DNA of 29,028 bases, taken from the IMG/VR virus record IMGVR_UViG_3300024346_000373, positions 1-29,028 of that record, one strand, 5' to 3'. The stretch comes from a virus. Below, one piece after another: positions 1 to 8,121 of the stretch (positions within the stretch are counted from its first letter, which is position 1; each line of letters opens with the position of its first letter). The notes under the pieces are model-generated. The model saw only the letters and a list, made by a program, of their open reading frames with translations, made no database searches and was not told the DNA's origin. Made by a program: the position numbers and the translations under genes.

Positions 1-1518
1 AATTTCTAGAGGTTTGTTGATTGGCAGATCTTGCATATATAATGTGAAATACATGCCTTCACCGTCTGCTGATAGTTTTGTACCAACATCATCAAACGGA
101 ATCAAAATTTCTTTGCTAAACGGATCGATCAAACGCCAATGCATCGATGGAAATATTTTTAGTTGAGCCTTGTAAGGCAAATAAAAGCTTTTAAGTGTCG
201 GATCATAATCGTACACAAAAACTTGTAGCTTCGTTGCATCGTCAGCAATATATGATTCCTTAAGGTTGGTTATATTAACTCCATAGTTTCGAGATGAAAC
301 CATGGAACTCAAACCGCCGAGGGGATTCATTACCAAAGATGGCTGTCTAGCGAATATAACGGTATTATCCAGTGATCTCCACGTTGGAACAAAGTCAACG
401 GTGCCATCAACACTATTGCGAACGTTAGATAAACCTGGAGCATTTGAAGAAATATAAACATCTGCATAATAGCTACCGGTTTGGTTATTTGTTCCGAGAG
501 TTATTTGCGAACCTGTAAAGCTTGCAGAAAAGTATACCCAACTCGAAGACAAATAGGAGATATTAGCTTGATGACTTATACTGTATGTTGTGGCTGTGAC
601 ATATTCGCTTTTACTTGCAACCAAATCCAAAACCAATGATCCGGAACCGACAATTTGTGTGCTCCCAGATATAAAGTTGGTTGGGTTACCAAATGGTGAG
701 TAATATATTCCAACCTTGTTCCCATAATCAAAATAAGCTTGTGCTTGGTTGTCAAAAAAACTGTCATCGTATTTCACAACAAGAGCAGGATGTAGGTTCG
801 TATTTCTGCTTTGTCTTGTAGAAAATCGTTTAACAAAACGTGTAACATTATCTGACTCTTGTGATCCAGTAAAACTTAATCTAAAACCATAATCTGGAAT
901 GGCGCCGGTCAGTACCAGTTTTATCGCTGGTGTTACATCGATAAAAAGATCTTCGTCACCTCTTGCAAAACTTTGAGTGAACTCTAGTGGAACATAACCA
1001 AGAGAGGAGGAGTAAGACACATAATAATCTGCATCTGTGTCAGAGTTATCATTTCCATAGAATATTCCTCCACTTGTCCATGTGACAATGTTGGGATCAA
1101 GAGAAGCTGTATACCAATTGACAGCATCTAGATCACGATAACCTATAACATCGAAACCTCTACCTTCGCTCCAATCTTTTGCTAGAGGAAAAAGACTGAG
1201 AGTATAATTGGAAGGTACCGTTTGTCCGCCATATACGTTTTTCATTGAAACATAGCATTTAAAACTTGGATCGGTAATATCCAAAACAGAACCGGTTAAT
1301 GTCCGCAGTTCGTCCAAAACAAAATGAATAATGCCACGAGAAAGTTCGATACCAGAAGTACCAGAAACAACAGGCGTGACGTTATATAGCTTAAACAAAT
1401 CGATCGTACCAGCTTGACCAACGTTAGCGTCGGTACTGCTAGATAAAGATGGTTTGCTGCTGATTATAATTTTGTTTGTGACGTACGCATCTTTGTCCGC
1501 TTTAAGAATTCGATACAT
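1..1518 (-). CDS. Putative virion structural protein downstream of gp6 (C-terminus cut by window edge)
   Basis: An open frame of 506 codons runs from the ATG at 1518 to the window edge without a stop, so the 3' end is missing. The protein starts MYRILKADKDAYVTNKII and is rich in Ser, Thr, Tyr, Asn and Gly, with beta-type composition and no obvious catalytic motif, as is usual for tail or baseplate proteins. It follows the gp6 homologue on the same strand after a 108-nt gap. In T4-like phages the genes next to gp25-gp6 are other baseplate wedge or fibre-attachment components, so a baseplate-periphery role is inferred from position only. I do not recognise a specific family. It could also be a short-fibre or gp7/gp8-like protein. 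Confidence 0.75.
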   Translation of the reverse strand, partial: MYRILKADKDAYVTNKIIISSKPSLSSSTDANVGQAGTIDLFKLYNVTPVVSGTSGIELSRGIIHFVLDELRTLTGSVLDITDPSFKCYVSMKNVYGGQTVPSNYTLSLFPLAKDWSEGRGFDVIGYRDLDAVNWYTASLDPNIVTWTSGGIFYGNDNSDTDADYYVSYSSSLGYVPLEFTQSFARGDEDLFIDVTPAIKLVLTGAIPDYGFRLSFTGSQESDNVTRFVKRFSTRQSRNTNLHPALVVKYDDSFFDNQAQAYFDYGNKVGIYYSPFGNPTNFISGSTQIVGSGSLVLDLVASKSEYVTATTYSISHQANISYLSSSWVYFSASFTGSQITLGTNNQTGSYYADVYISSNAPGLSNVRNSVDGTVDFVPTWRSLDNTVIFARQPSLVMNPLGGLSSMVSSRNYGVNITNLKESYIADDATKLQVFVYDYDPTLKSFYLPYKAQLKIFPSMHWRLIDPFSKEILIPFDDVGTKLSADGEGMYFTLYMQDLPINKPLEI

Positions 1519-1566
1519 GGTTTATCCGCTATGACTAAATAGCAGCCTTTATAAAAGCTTACCCAT

Positions 1567-1584
1567 GCAGAATCTAGATTCTGC
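1567..1584. repeat. Perfect 18-bp palindrome between gp6 and the next structural gene
   Basis: The 108-nt gap 1519-1626 contains GCAGAATC-TA-GATTCTGC, a perfect inverted repeat that could fold into a hairpin 43 nt after the gp6 stop codon in the minus-strand transcript. No run of T follows on the minus strand, so it is not a textbook intrinsic terminator. It may be an RNA-processing or 3'-protecting hairpin separating gp6 from the next gene. The rest of the gap shows nothing clear apart from a TATAAAG string that only loosely resembles a late promoter. Confidence 0.5.
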
Positions 1585-1626
1585 CAAAGCTACGCCGTTA
1601 TAATTGGTAAAGCGACGTTTAGATGG

Positions 1627-3489
1627 TCAATTAACCCTACCAATCAAGTCAAAATCTGTATATTTGATTTCGAACATGCCACCCATAGGAGGAATGAGTA
1701 TTGAGTTGTTGATTAAGTTTGTGGTTATATCGTAACGTACGTTGCTATATGTACGGTCTGCTATGGTACCTGTTGCATTAACGGCTGTGATTCCACGAAC
1801 AGCCAGCACACCAACGTTGTTGTAAATGATGTTTCTTACGTCATCCAAGATTAATGGCTGATCCATTCTAAAGTTGCCTAGCTCGAAATATTGCACCAGT
1901 TTAGATTGTACGTTTTGCAGAACTAGTTGACGATTGAATGTAGGATCAACAGTTATGTCATAGTTGATTTGCAAATTAATGACACGCCCATCCAGAATAT
2001 CTATCGCATCAGATATCATACGATATTGATTAAGATATACTTGAAGATTTTTTTTAAGAAGATCTGGAGCGAGGATGAGTTGATCGGAATTGTTTTTGCA
2101 TAAAATGTAAAGCAAAGCGCCATTGGAGTTATCTGGATTGTTATGAATCGCAGCACGATACACACGACCAAAATTGGATGGCAAAGTGTATATTCTTGCC
2201 ATTAAGTCTTCTTTGCTGACGATACGACTTTGTGCTGCTCTCGCTGCTGGAACTTGAAAACGCAGTTCGTTTAGTGTTGGAGCATCAGCTCCACCTGCCC
2301 CGGCAGAGTTGTTTTGTGCATCGGCTGACGATCTTACATCAGCGGCTATAGCTGAAGTTGGATTGCCGGGAAATTCTGTTATAAGCGTTCCAATGTTTGT
2401 GATGCTTTTAACTGGTACATTATGGCTTAAACCACCACCGGCACGATACGTGACAGTGATAGTAACGTTAGGAGCGATAGCACCAAGTGTCGAGGTTCTC
2501 AGCAAACTGTTTGGATCGATTGCAAATCTGGAAAAATTTTTACGTCCATATAAAGGCAAAGCAGCCTCAGAAGGATCTGGCACCAGATCATCGTTCATAG
2601 TTTGCCCAGACCCACCACCAAACGTTAAAGTAGTCAACCGTGTTGCTATAGCTGTTGAACGATAAAATCTGAATGGTGCAGGTTGTATCTCGATGTTTGC
2701 TTCCACATATTGTTCACTGGTAGGGCTAACAGAAATTGGTGATCTGTTTTTAACAGATTTGAACACAGTGTCTTGTGTTAAAAAATCAACCTCATAGTAG
2801 TTGTTTCCATCACTGTCCACAACCGAAACAATATCGGTTACATCACGGTTTTGAAGAGTATAACGTTTAAAGGGCTCAAAACCATTCACTGTAAATGATT
2901 CAGCAGTTGTAACACTGCTTAAACAATTACCGGTTGCAGAAAATATAAAGTTGGTTGGTCTTAGGTTGTTGTCGATATCCCCATTTTCGTATTTGATTCC
3001 GTTTGCAGGTGCGCCACTACTGTTGGTTACTGTAAAATCAATATCTTCAACGAGTTGAAACTGGATACCACGATTCGAATTAGCGATCGTGCCTTCTTTC
3101 ACAACAGGAAGAGCAGATGTGTCGTATGTTCCTTGTGAGTTCGCAGGTATACGAAAATAAAACGTGACAGGCAAAACCGCTGGTGCTGCTCCAACTATCT
3201 GAACACCAGCTTCTCTTAAAAGTTTTTCAATATTTTTAGATTCAACTGCCGTTTCTGCGTTTAGTTCACCAAATTGGTGATCCAGATAAAAGCTTTGAAC
3301 GTCACCAACGTACGATGCTAGCTCTAAAAGCAAACCACCAAAACCATTAGCAGAAAAATCTTGTACACGATCTGGAAAAAACGTTCGTGCATATTCTTCT
3401 AAATCTGAACGAAAAGCATCAAAATCTTTGTTGAGATATTTTCGATATTTAACGACTTGATTAATCGTTTGTCTGGAGTCAACAGGCAT
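1627..3489 (-). CDS. gp6: Baseplate wedge protein, T4 gp6 / baseplate J family
   Basis: This 620-residue protein matches the gp6/baseplate J plan. The N-terminal region (about residues 1-105) reads YLNKDFDAFRSDLEEYA, then FSANGFGGLLLELASYVGD and FYLDHQFGELNAETAVESK, the conserved helical start of gp6 homologues that places the wedge around the hub. The C-terminal third has the SKEDLMARIYTLPSNFGRV segment and the repeated alpha/beta module seen in J proteins. In T4, gp6 dimers form the inner ring of the baseplate wedges and join neighbouring wedges. The start ATG at 3489 is preceded by AAGGTGA. The gp25 homologue lies 38 nt upstream, the same pairing as in many T4-like phages. Length agrees with T4 gp6 (about 660 residues). 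Confidence 0.93.
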   Translation of the reverse strand: MPVDSRQTINQVVKYRKYLNKDFDAFRSDLEEYARTFFPDRVQDFSANGFGGLLLELASYVGDVQSFYLDHQFGELNAETAVESKNIEKLLREAGVQIVGAAPAVLPVTFYFRIPANSQGTYDTSALPVVKEGTIANSNRGIQFQLVEDIDFTVTNSSGAPANGIKYENGDIDNNLRPTNFIFSATGNCLSSVTTAESFTVNGFEPFKRYTLQNRDVTDIVSVVDSDGNNYYEVDFLTQDTVFKSVKNRSPISVSPTSEQYVEANIEIQPAPFRFYRSTAIATRLTTLTFGGGSGQTMNDDLVPDPSEAALPLYGRKNFSRFAIDPNSLLRTSTLGAIAPNVTITVTYRAGGGLSHNVPVKSITNIGTLITEFPGNPTSAIAADVRSSADAQNNSAGAGGADAPTLNELRFQVPAARAAQSRIVSKEDLMARIYTLPSNFGRVYRAAIHNNPDNSNGALLYILCKNNSDQLILAPDLLKKNLQVYLNQYRMISDAIDILDGRVINLQINYDITVDPTFNRQLVLQNVQSKLVQYFELGNFRMDQPLILDDVRNIIYNNVGVLAVRGITAVNATGTIADRTYSNVRYDITTNLINNSILIPPMGGMFEIKYTDFDLIGRVN

Positions 3490-3527
3490 TTTATTTCACC
3501 TTATGTTAGATATGAATCAACAGTATT

Positions 3528-4004
3528 TTAAGTTACAGCAAACGTTATTTGCAATCTGGAAGTAGGAACTAAAGCTCTTGGAATACTATAGTCGATCGTT
3601 ATAATAACCACACCCAACCCCGGATCATTTGCATATGCACGCTGTGAGCTATCAAACCCTTCTAACTCAACATAAGGCATCCATTTCCCTACAGCATATG
3701 AAATTCTTTGCATAACAGCATCATCAAACGAGTCTTTGCCAAGTTCGTATTCCGTCACCAAAGGACCGAGATTACCACCGTAATCATACAAAGCTAAACG
3801 CTCACCCCAGTTGGTCATCAACAAATCTCGCAAATTGTTTCGCATGGTATCACTTACTGTATAATGCATACCCAACAATCCCTCATCGCCTGATCCAACT
3901 CTCAAAGGCGTGATGATACCAATTGGTTTAGGTGTTGGTGCGATAGCGTTTTGTTGCTGTGTTAAATCAGCAGAAGTAATACCTACACTCTTGAAACTTC
4001 TCAT
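3528..4004 (-). CDS. gp25: Baseplate wedge protein, gp25 / GPW family
   Basis: This 158-residue protein carries the gp25/GPW signature: a helix with MRNNLRDLLMTNWGERLALYDYG (written here as overlapping parts: MRNNLRDLL at 54-62, LLMTNWGERL at 61-70, YDYGGNLGPL at 73-82), then a C-terminal strand region GLGVVIITIDYSIPRA. Members are structural parts of the baseplate wedge that contact gp6 and the first sheath ring. The old name 'gp25-like lysozyme' reflects an early proposal and not a clear active site; I see no catalytic signature. The first 45 residues form a Pro/Gly-rich extension longer than in T4 gp25 (132 residues). The gene lies 8 nt after the preceding ORF and 38 nt before gp6. Confidence 0.92.
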   Translation of the reverse strand: MRSFKSVGITSADLTQQQNAIAPTPKPIGIITPLRVGSGDEGLLGMHYTVSDTMRNNLRDLLMTNWGERLALYDYGGNLGPLVTEYELGKDSFDDAVMQRISYAVGKWMPYVELEGFDSSQRAYANDPGLGVVIITIDYSIPRALVPTSRLQITFAVT

Positions 4005-4012
4005 GGTTATAA

Positions 4013-4822
4013 CTATAGACCAAACAATCTACGGTAGGATTCGTAAGAAGATACAGCATTATCTTCTGTTGAATGCCATTCTGGCTGATCTGGCGCTGCT
4101 ACATTCTGTACAGGCGCATTTGTTGTTTGTGCCAGTTGACCTTGAAGTGCTTCTCTTGGACCTTGACCGATACCTTCTGTTGTTTGCGCAGTTCTTGGAG
4201 CAGTTTTTTCAACAAATTCGGCAAAAGTCATCCCCGTCGCACCAGAATCCATCGGACCACCAGCGTTAGGTATCGATATATTTGTAACATTGCGATTTGC
4301 GTTAGCTATCGCTTCGTTCTGAGCTTCGGTTAAAGCGATATTTTGCAACGCACTTGCATTTCGGTTGTTGGCAGCATTTAAAGCTCGATTTTCGGGATCT
4401 TGGTCCGCTTCCTGTTTTGCCGCTCTTGCGTCGTTTGATAAATTTATCCCACTGATTTGTGGGTCATCAGAGCAAAGAGGAAAAAACAATCCGATAATCG
4501 GCAATGGATGCAAAAGACTTTTGATAAAGCACCATATTGCTTTTAAAATCGCAAAAGCTATTGCATATGCCATCAACTTAATCGGATCTTCCAAGGAGTT
4601 TGCAGGTTGTTTAACGGCATCGGCACTTGTTTTAAGCGCAGCGTATAATCCATCACCCAAAGCTTTTGCGGCAGCATTAACAGGCGGCGGCATCGTAGCG
4701 AGAACAGCATCGATTGCTATAATCTTACCGGCTGTTGCAGCCTTGTTCGCTACATCCTTGGCTGTCGTTTGAGCTGTTTGCTGCGTTGAGGTTGTTGCTC
4801 TTCTTAGATCTTCTACGGACAT
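4013..4822 (-). CDS. Ala/Asn-rich protein with a hydrophobic segment, in the baseplate operon
   Basis: I do not recognise this 269-residue protein. Residues about 1-75 are Ala/Thr/Lys-rich and probably helical. Residues about 85-118 are strongly hydrophobic (AYAIAFAILKAIWCFIKSLL, then HPLPIIGLFFPLC), long enough for one or two membrane passes or a buried helical hairpin. The remainder is polar, Gln/Asn/Ala-rich and probably flexible. The start ATG at 4822 has GAGGA eight bases upstream. It lies between the OB-fold baseplate protein and gp25, so a late-expressed virion or assembly role is likely from position. A hydrophobic segment is unusual for a baseplate wedge component. It might be a membrane-interacting tail-tip or assembly factor; this is inference. 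Confidence 0.8.
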   Translation of the reverse strand: MSVEDLRRATTSTQQTAQTTAKDVANKAATAGKIIAIDAVLATMPPPVNAAAKALGDGLYAALKTSADAVKQPANSLEDPIKLMAYAIAFAILKAIWCFIKSLLHPLPIIGLFFPLCSDDPQISGINLSNDARAAKQEADQDPENRALNAANNRNASALQNIALTEAQNEAIANANRNVTNISIPNAGGPMDSGATGMTFAEFVEKTAPRTAQTTEGIGQGPREALQGQLAQTTNAPVQNVAAPDQPEWHSTEDNAVSSYESYRRLFGL

Positions 4823-4864
4823 GGATGGTTCCTCATATTAAGTAGAGAGGGGACGTTTTACAAC

Positions 4865-6646
4865 CTATGATCCGAATATTTTAGCAGATCTAGACTTATA
4901 TACGGCTTGGTTGGTTTTGTTTCTTGCATCCGAGACTGCACTGGAAAGTGTGCTACGTTTTGCAACACTGCTTTGATATAGTGGTTCCCATGCAGAGTTG
5001 GCGCCACCATGAATGCATATATTAACTCTTGCGTCTCCGAGGTCATCCACCAATCCAGAGTATGCGGTTTGCAAGGCATCTATTTGACGTTGCAATCCTT
5101 CTACAACCTTTTTGAACTCGGTCCATTTGATATAAGGTTCAGCGCCGACGAAAAGGTTTTGATCGCCTACGGTTAGTTCTGCATTAGCTCCGTTTGGATT
5201 TCTTGGTACATCTGGTGGTGGATACTGGCTTGGATTTGTACCACTTAAAGCAGCACCTCCGAGAAATATTTGCAATCCATCAACTTGAACACGGCCTTCT
5301 GGGCTCATGTAAAGATAAGCTAAATGATCATGGTCTGCCGCTTGAGCGTCTAAATCTTCTGGAGTTCTATTGTTTCCTTCTTTAAGAATCAAAACTGAAC
5401 CAGAAATGGGCGGAGCTAGATTATCTTCGGCAGGAACAGATCTTCTTGCAATCAATCTTAAATGATCAGCTTTTGCCACAATATACGAAGAACCTACGTT
5501 TGCGCTTGAAGAAGCAAATTGAAATGGATATAAACTGTTGGGGGAATAGTTGATACCGGTTGGTTGCAAAACGTTATTAACAGCGCCTTCGGTTGTTTTA
5601 GCTGTTTTAAAATTGAAATCTCCCAAGGTTTTCATGCTCATGTATATACGAGCAGCATCATGGGTGAAATCCGGATCACCTTCTCTTATTTGCTCTACTC
5701 GACCATTTAATCTTGGAGCTTTATCGACTTCTTGCAATCCACGAGAGTTCGTTACAACAAACGGACTCGTTTTCTTATGTTCGGATTGTGCTGCTGGGAT
5801 TGTTAAATCTGTTGGTTCTAATAGATAACGACTTCTTCCCGCAACAAGATCAATCGCCCCAGCGTAGCTTTTTTGTTCATTGATACCAGAACCAGTAACG
5901 TATCCAACACGATCTCGCCCAAGCATGATAAGCGAGTTATTCATACCTTGAATAACAAACTCATGGGGTCGTTTTGTCCAACGAGGAACTATCTCATATT
6001 CGTGTTGCAAACTTCCCGAGCGTGATTGCTGATAAAGTCTGTCATATGGATTGGTTGAACCATTTTGAGGAAGTGTATATGTGTTGCTTTCATTTCCTCC
6101 GTTTGGAAAGTTTGTTGTATATGAACCGGTACTACGATTAAGAGATTCGCTCGTGCGAGAACTTTGAAAAAACTCTTGATTAAATCTTCTATCATTATGT
6201 GTAAAGTTCGGATCTTCAACAGGTAAACCTTCGGGCGCTCTTGTAAGCCATCTCGCACCTTTCCAGCCATATTTTTGAAAATCATCAAATGCGATGGTAA
6301 CTTGTTCACCGATTTGTACCGGCAACATGAAATGACTTTGAAAAAATGGAGCAACAAGAACGTTGGTTGGAGTTGAATCGCTTACTCCATCTGAAATTAC
6401 TGTGACTATAACACTGTTTGCCGGTGCTTGATCTACTTCTTCTTGATTAACAACCAAATTTCTTATTCGTTCACGGTCTAATTTCGTTAGATCTTTTGGA
6501 TTATAGATAATCTCTAAAACGGTACCTCGTTGAAAAATTGGTGGTGAACCAGCCGTCTGACTGTTCATGACCAATTTTGTCATGTCTAAAACAGGTGACG
6601 ACGCACCAGCTAATATTCTTCCAACGTTAAGGTTTTCGTTCGCCAT
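4865..6646 (-). CDS. Putative baseplate hub/spike protein with gp5-like OB-fold N-terminus
   Basis: This is a 593-residue protein. After a short N-terminal arm, residues about 38-165 look like an OB-fold of the gp5/VgrG type: a strand GTVLEIIYNPKDLTKLDRER, a later segment SHFMLPVQIGEQVTIAFDD, then YGWKGARWLTRAPEG, which parallels the 'interface must be passed through a channel-sized OB ring' pattern of hub spikes. The middle is Asn/Ser-rich. The segment near residue 415-460 (GSVLILKEGNN, DHDHLAYLYMSPEGRVQVDG) is beta-rich. No lysozyme active site is evident, so it would be a non-lytic hub/spike or hub-cap relative. The start ATG at 6646 has AAGGGA upstream. It sits in the baseplate gene run. 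The family assignment is by pattern only and could be wrong. Confidence 0.6.
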   Translation of the reverse strand: MANENLNVGRILAGASSPVLDMTKLVMNSQTAGSPPIFQRGTVLEIIYNPKDLTKLDRERIRNLVVNQEEVDQAPANSVIVTVISDGVSDSTPTNVLVAPFFQSHFMLPVQIGEQVTIAFDDFQKYGWKGARWLTRAPEGLPVEDPNFTHNDRRFNQEFFQSSRTSESLNRSTGSYTTNFPNGGNESNTYTLPQNGSTNPYDRLYQQSRSGSLQHEYEIVPRWTKRPHEFVIQGMNNSLIMLGRDRVGYVTGSGINEQKSYAGAIDLVAGRSRYLLEPTDLTIPAAQSEHKKTSPFVVTNSRGLQEVDKAPRLNGRVEQIREGDPDFTHDAARIYMSMKTLGDFNFKTAKTTEGAVNNVLQPTGINYSPNSLYPFQFASSSANVGSSYIVAKADHLRLIARRSVPAEDNLAPPISGSVLILKEGNNRTPEDLDAQAADHDHLAYLYMSPEGRVQVDGLQIFLGGAALSGTNPSQYPPPDVPRNPNGANAELTVGDQNLFVGAEPYIKWTEFKKVVEGLQRQIDALQTAYSGLVDDLGDARVNICIHGGANSAWEPLYQSSVAKRSTLSSAVSDARNKTNQAVYKSRSAKIFGS

Positions 6647-6652
6647 GGATGA

Positions 6653-7069
6653 TTATCCCTTACTATTACGTTTTATTCTTTCGAATATCGATCTGCTATC
6701 TGGGGTTTCATCGCTCTCTTGTTTGTCTTTGGCTTTATAGACCAACTCTGCCAGTTTTAACAGTTGTGTGTTGGCTTTTTCCATACGTTCCATATATTTG
6801 GACAAATGATCACCATGAATCACATGCTGTTCAGGATTGCCATGCACAGTAAGATATAAGTCAGTCCAAATCATATAAGCGTTTCTGCGATCAATTAATG
6901 CGTTTTCGTAAATTTGTTTCCACAGAAGCTTTAAACGTTCATCGATTGTGGTGATAGAATTTAGGAGATCAACAAACGTAGCAAGATCTTCATCGGTTTT
7001 CTTGATCAGTTGTTGACCAGATGGATTGTCGTCCATTTGGATTATTTCTTCTTCAAATGATTGAGTCAT
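6653..7069 (-). CDS. Small helical protein; candidate terminase small subunit (gp16-like)
   Basis: This 138-residue protein starts by an ATGA overlap with the gp55 stop codon, indicating translational coupling. It has an acidic N-terminus, then one long helical region: LLWKQIYENALIDRRNAY, LTVHGNPEQHVIHGDHL and YMERMEKANTQLLKLAELV, followed by a short charged tail. T4 gp16 has the same order: acidic arm, two antiparallel helices forming a coiled coil with a 'SPR...' turn, then a short tail; its size (164 residues) is similar. Small terminases recognise or load DNA for the large terminase. I rate this as a hypothesis, because helical proteins of this size are common and no large terminase is in the window to support it. 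That the gene is real is much more certain. Confidence 0.45.
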   Translation of the reverse strand: MTQSFEEEIIQMDDNPSGQQLIKKTDEDLATFVDLLNSITTIDERLKLLWKQIYENALIDRRNAYMIWTDLYLTVHGNPEQHVIHGDHLSKYMERMEKANTQLLKLAELVYKAKDKQESDETPDSRSIFERIKRNSKG

Positions 7070-7803
7070 TGCCCCAGCTCATATTCCTCTTTGGCAGCCT
7101 TGTAGTGGCGTTTCATGAGGGATAGGACGACAGAAAGCTGCTTTGGCGACAAGGAGGTAATTTCACGCAAATAGAGCATCACGGCACGTTTGTTAAGGAA
7201 ATCCAGTTCATTTACATTTGAGAACAACAAATTGATTCCTTTAAGGCATTCTTGTTCGTTGTCTGTTGTTGCTTTTTCTGATATAGAACGTAATATTGTT
7301 TGAATTTTTCTTTGGTCACAGTCGATGGCCATTGTTTCTTCGGGCGACGGCGATATGCTGTGATTTTCTATTGTTTCTAAATCATGTTGCGATAAAGCTT
7401 CTGTGTCATCAATAGATGTAAACACATGAATATTACGAACACTTTGTTTGCTTTTGATTATCAACCAATGCTTGGCAACAACATTGAAATACGAGAATGC
7501 TTTTGTACCTTTTGATGCATCGAATTTTGTGATGACTCCATAAAGAAACTCGATGCATTCGGTTTGTAAGTCTGCTTTGCTCTCGTATTGAATTTGAAAC
7601 CCATATACATTGATAAGGTTCTCTACAAGTTTTGAAAATGCAGGTAAAATCTCACGAACGTATATATTGTTACGTTTAGCTGAATTGGATTCCGCTTTGT
7701 AATCAACGATAGCTTGCTGGGTGTTAGCGTTAAAATAGAATTCTTGGGGCGCAGCACCACCTTTAGGCTTGCGTTTGATTAGTTTTTTACCGTTTAATTT
7801 CAT
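7066..7803 (-). CDS. gp55: Late-transcription sigma factor, T4 gp55-like
   Basis: This 245-residue protein shows the sigma-70 region-2-like segment kept in gp55 homologues: residues 93-114 read KFDASKGTKAFSYF, then NVVAKHWLI. That is the aromatic, basic helix pattern used to contact the beta' coiled coil and the -10 element. A C-terminal helical part (ALMLYLREITSLSPKQLSVV-like, about 205-235; seen here as VMLYLREITSLSPKQL) could be the rest of the sigma fold. T4 gp55 directs host RNA polymerase to TATAAATA late promoters together with gp33 and the sliding clamp. The gene overlaps both neighbours by ATGA (7800-7803 and 7066-7069). It makes late promoters elsewhere in this genome likely; see 18209-18216. 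Confidence 0.85.
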   Translation of the reverse strand: MKLNGKKLIKRKPKGGAAPQEFYFNANTQQAIVDYKAESNSAKRNNIYVREILPAFSKLVENLINVYGFQIQYESKADLQTECIEFLYGVITKFDASKGTKAFSYFNVVAKHWLIIKSKQSVRNIHVFTSIDDTEALSQHDLETIENHSISPSPEETMAIDCDQRKIQTILRSISEKATTDNEQECLKGINLLFSNVNELDFLNKRAVMLYLREITSLSPKQLSVVLSLMKRHYKAAKEEYELGQ

Positions 7804-8120
7804 TCGGCCTCATCTTCATCTACAAGCCGTACATAACGTTGCTTGCTGCGCTGGGTGAAGTTTTGAATCAGTTTGTGTGTCGCAGCTTGACACATTTTGA
7901 CGTTTTCCATAGCTTCGTCAACTGCTGCTTTTACTTGTGGATTATCAAAAAACATTGGAGTTTTAATGATCGCTTCCAACGTTTCGATTGTTCTTTCATG
8001 AATTGCAATAGCTTCCGCTAAATCATCCTCCAAGACAAATATAATGCGTGCCCATTTAACTGCGTGATATACAACAAGGCATAATGCAGCAAAAAACAAG
8101 AACGCTAAAAGATATCCCAT
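7800..8120 (-). CDS. Small membrane-anchored protein
   Basis: This 106-residue protein begins MGYLLAFLFFAALCLVVYHA, one clear N-terminal transmembrane helix, followed by a charged, helical domain of about 80 residues (EDDLAEAIAIHERTIETLEA) and an acidic tail ending DEDEAE. The helical part is probably cytoplasmic or forms a coiled coil. It lies between the sugar cluster and gp55 and overlaps gp55 by four bases, so it is expressed from the same mRNA. I do not recognise the family. Single-helix proteins like this are frequent next to tail genes in T4-like marine phages, but no function is assigned. Confidence 0.8.
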   Translation of the reverse strand: MGYLLAFLFFAALCLVVYHAVKWARIIFVLEDDLAEAIAIHERTIETLEAIIKTPMFFDNPQVKAAVDEAMENVKMCQAATHKLIQNFTQRSKQRYVRLVDEDEAE

Positions 8121-8121
8121 G

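Noticed and set aside
1536-1560. Late promoter before the first structural gene (TTTATAAAG on the minus strand)
   Set aside because: It differs from TATAAATA at two or more positions and lies in an AT-rich gap, so it has too little support to be called.
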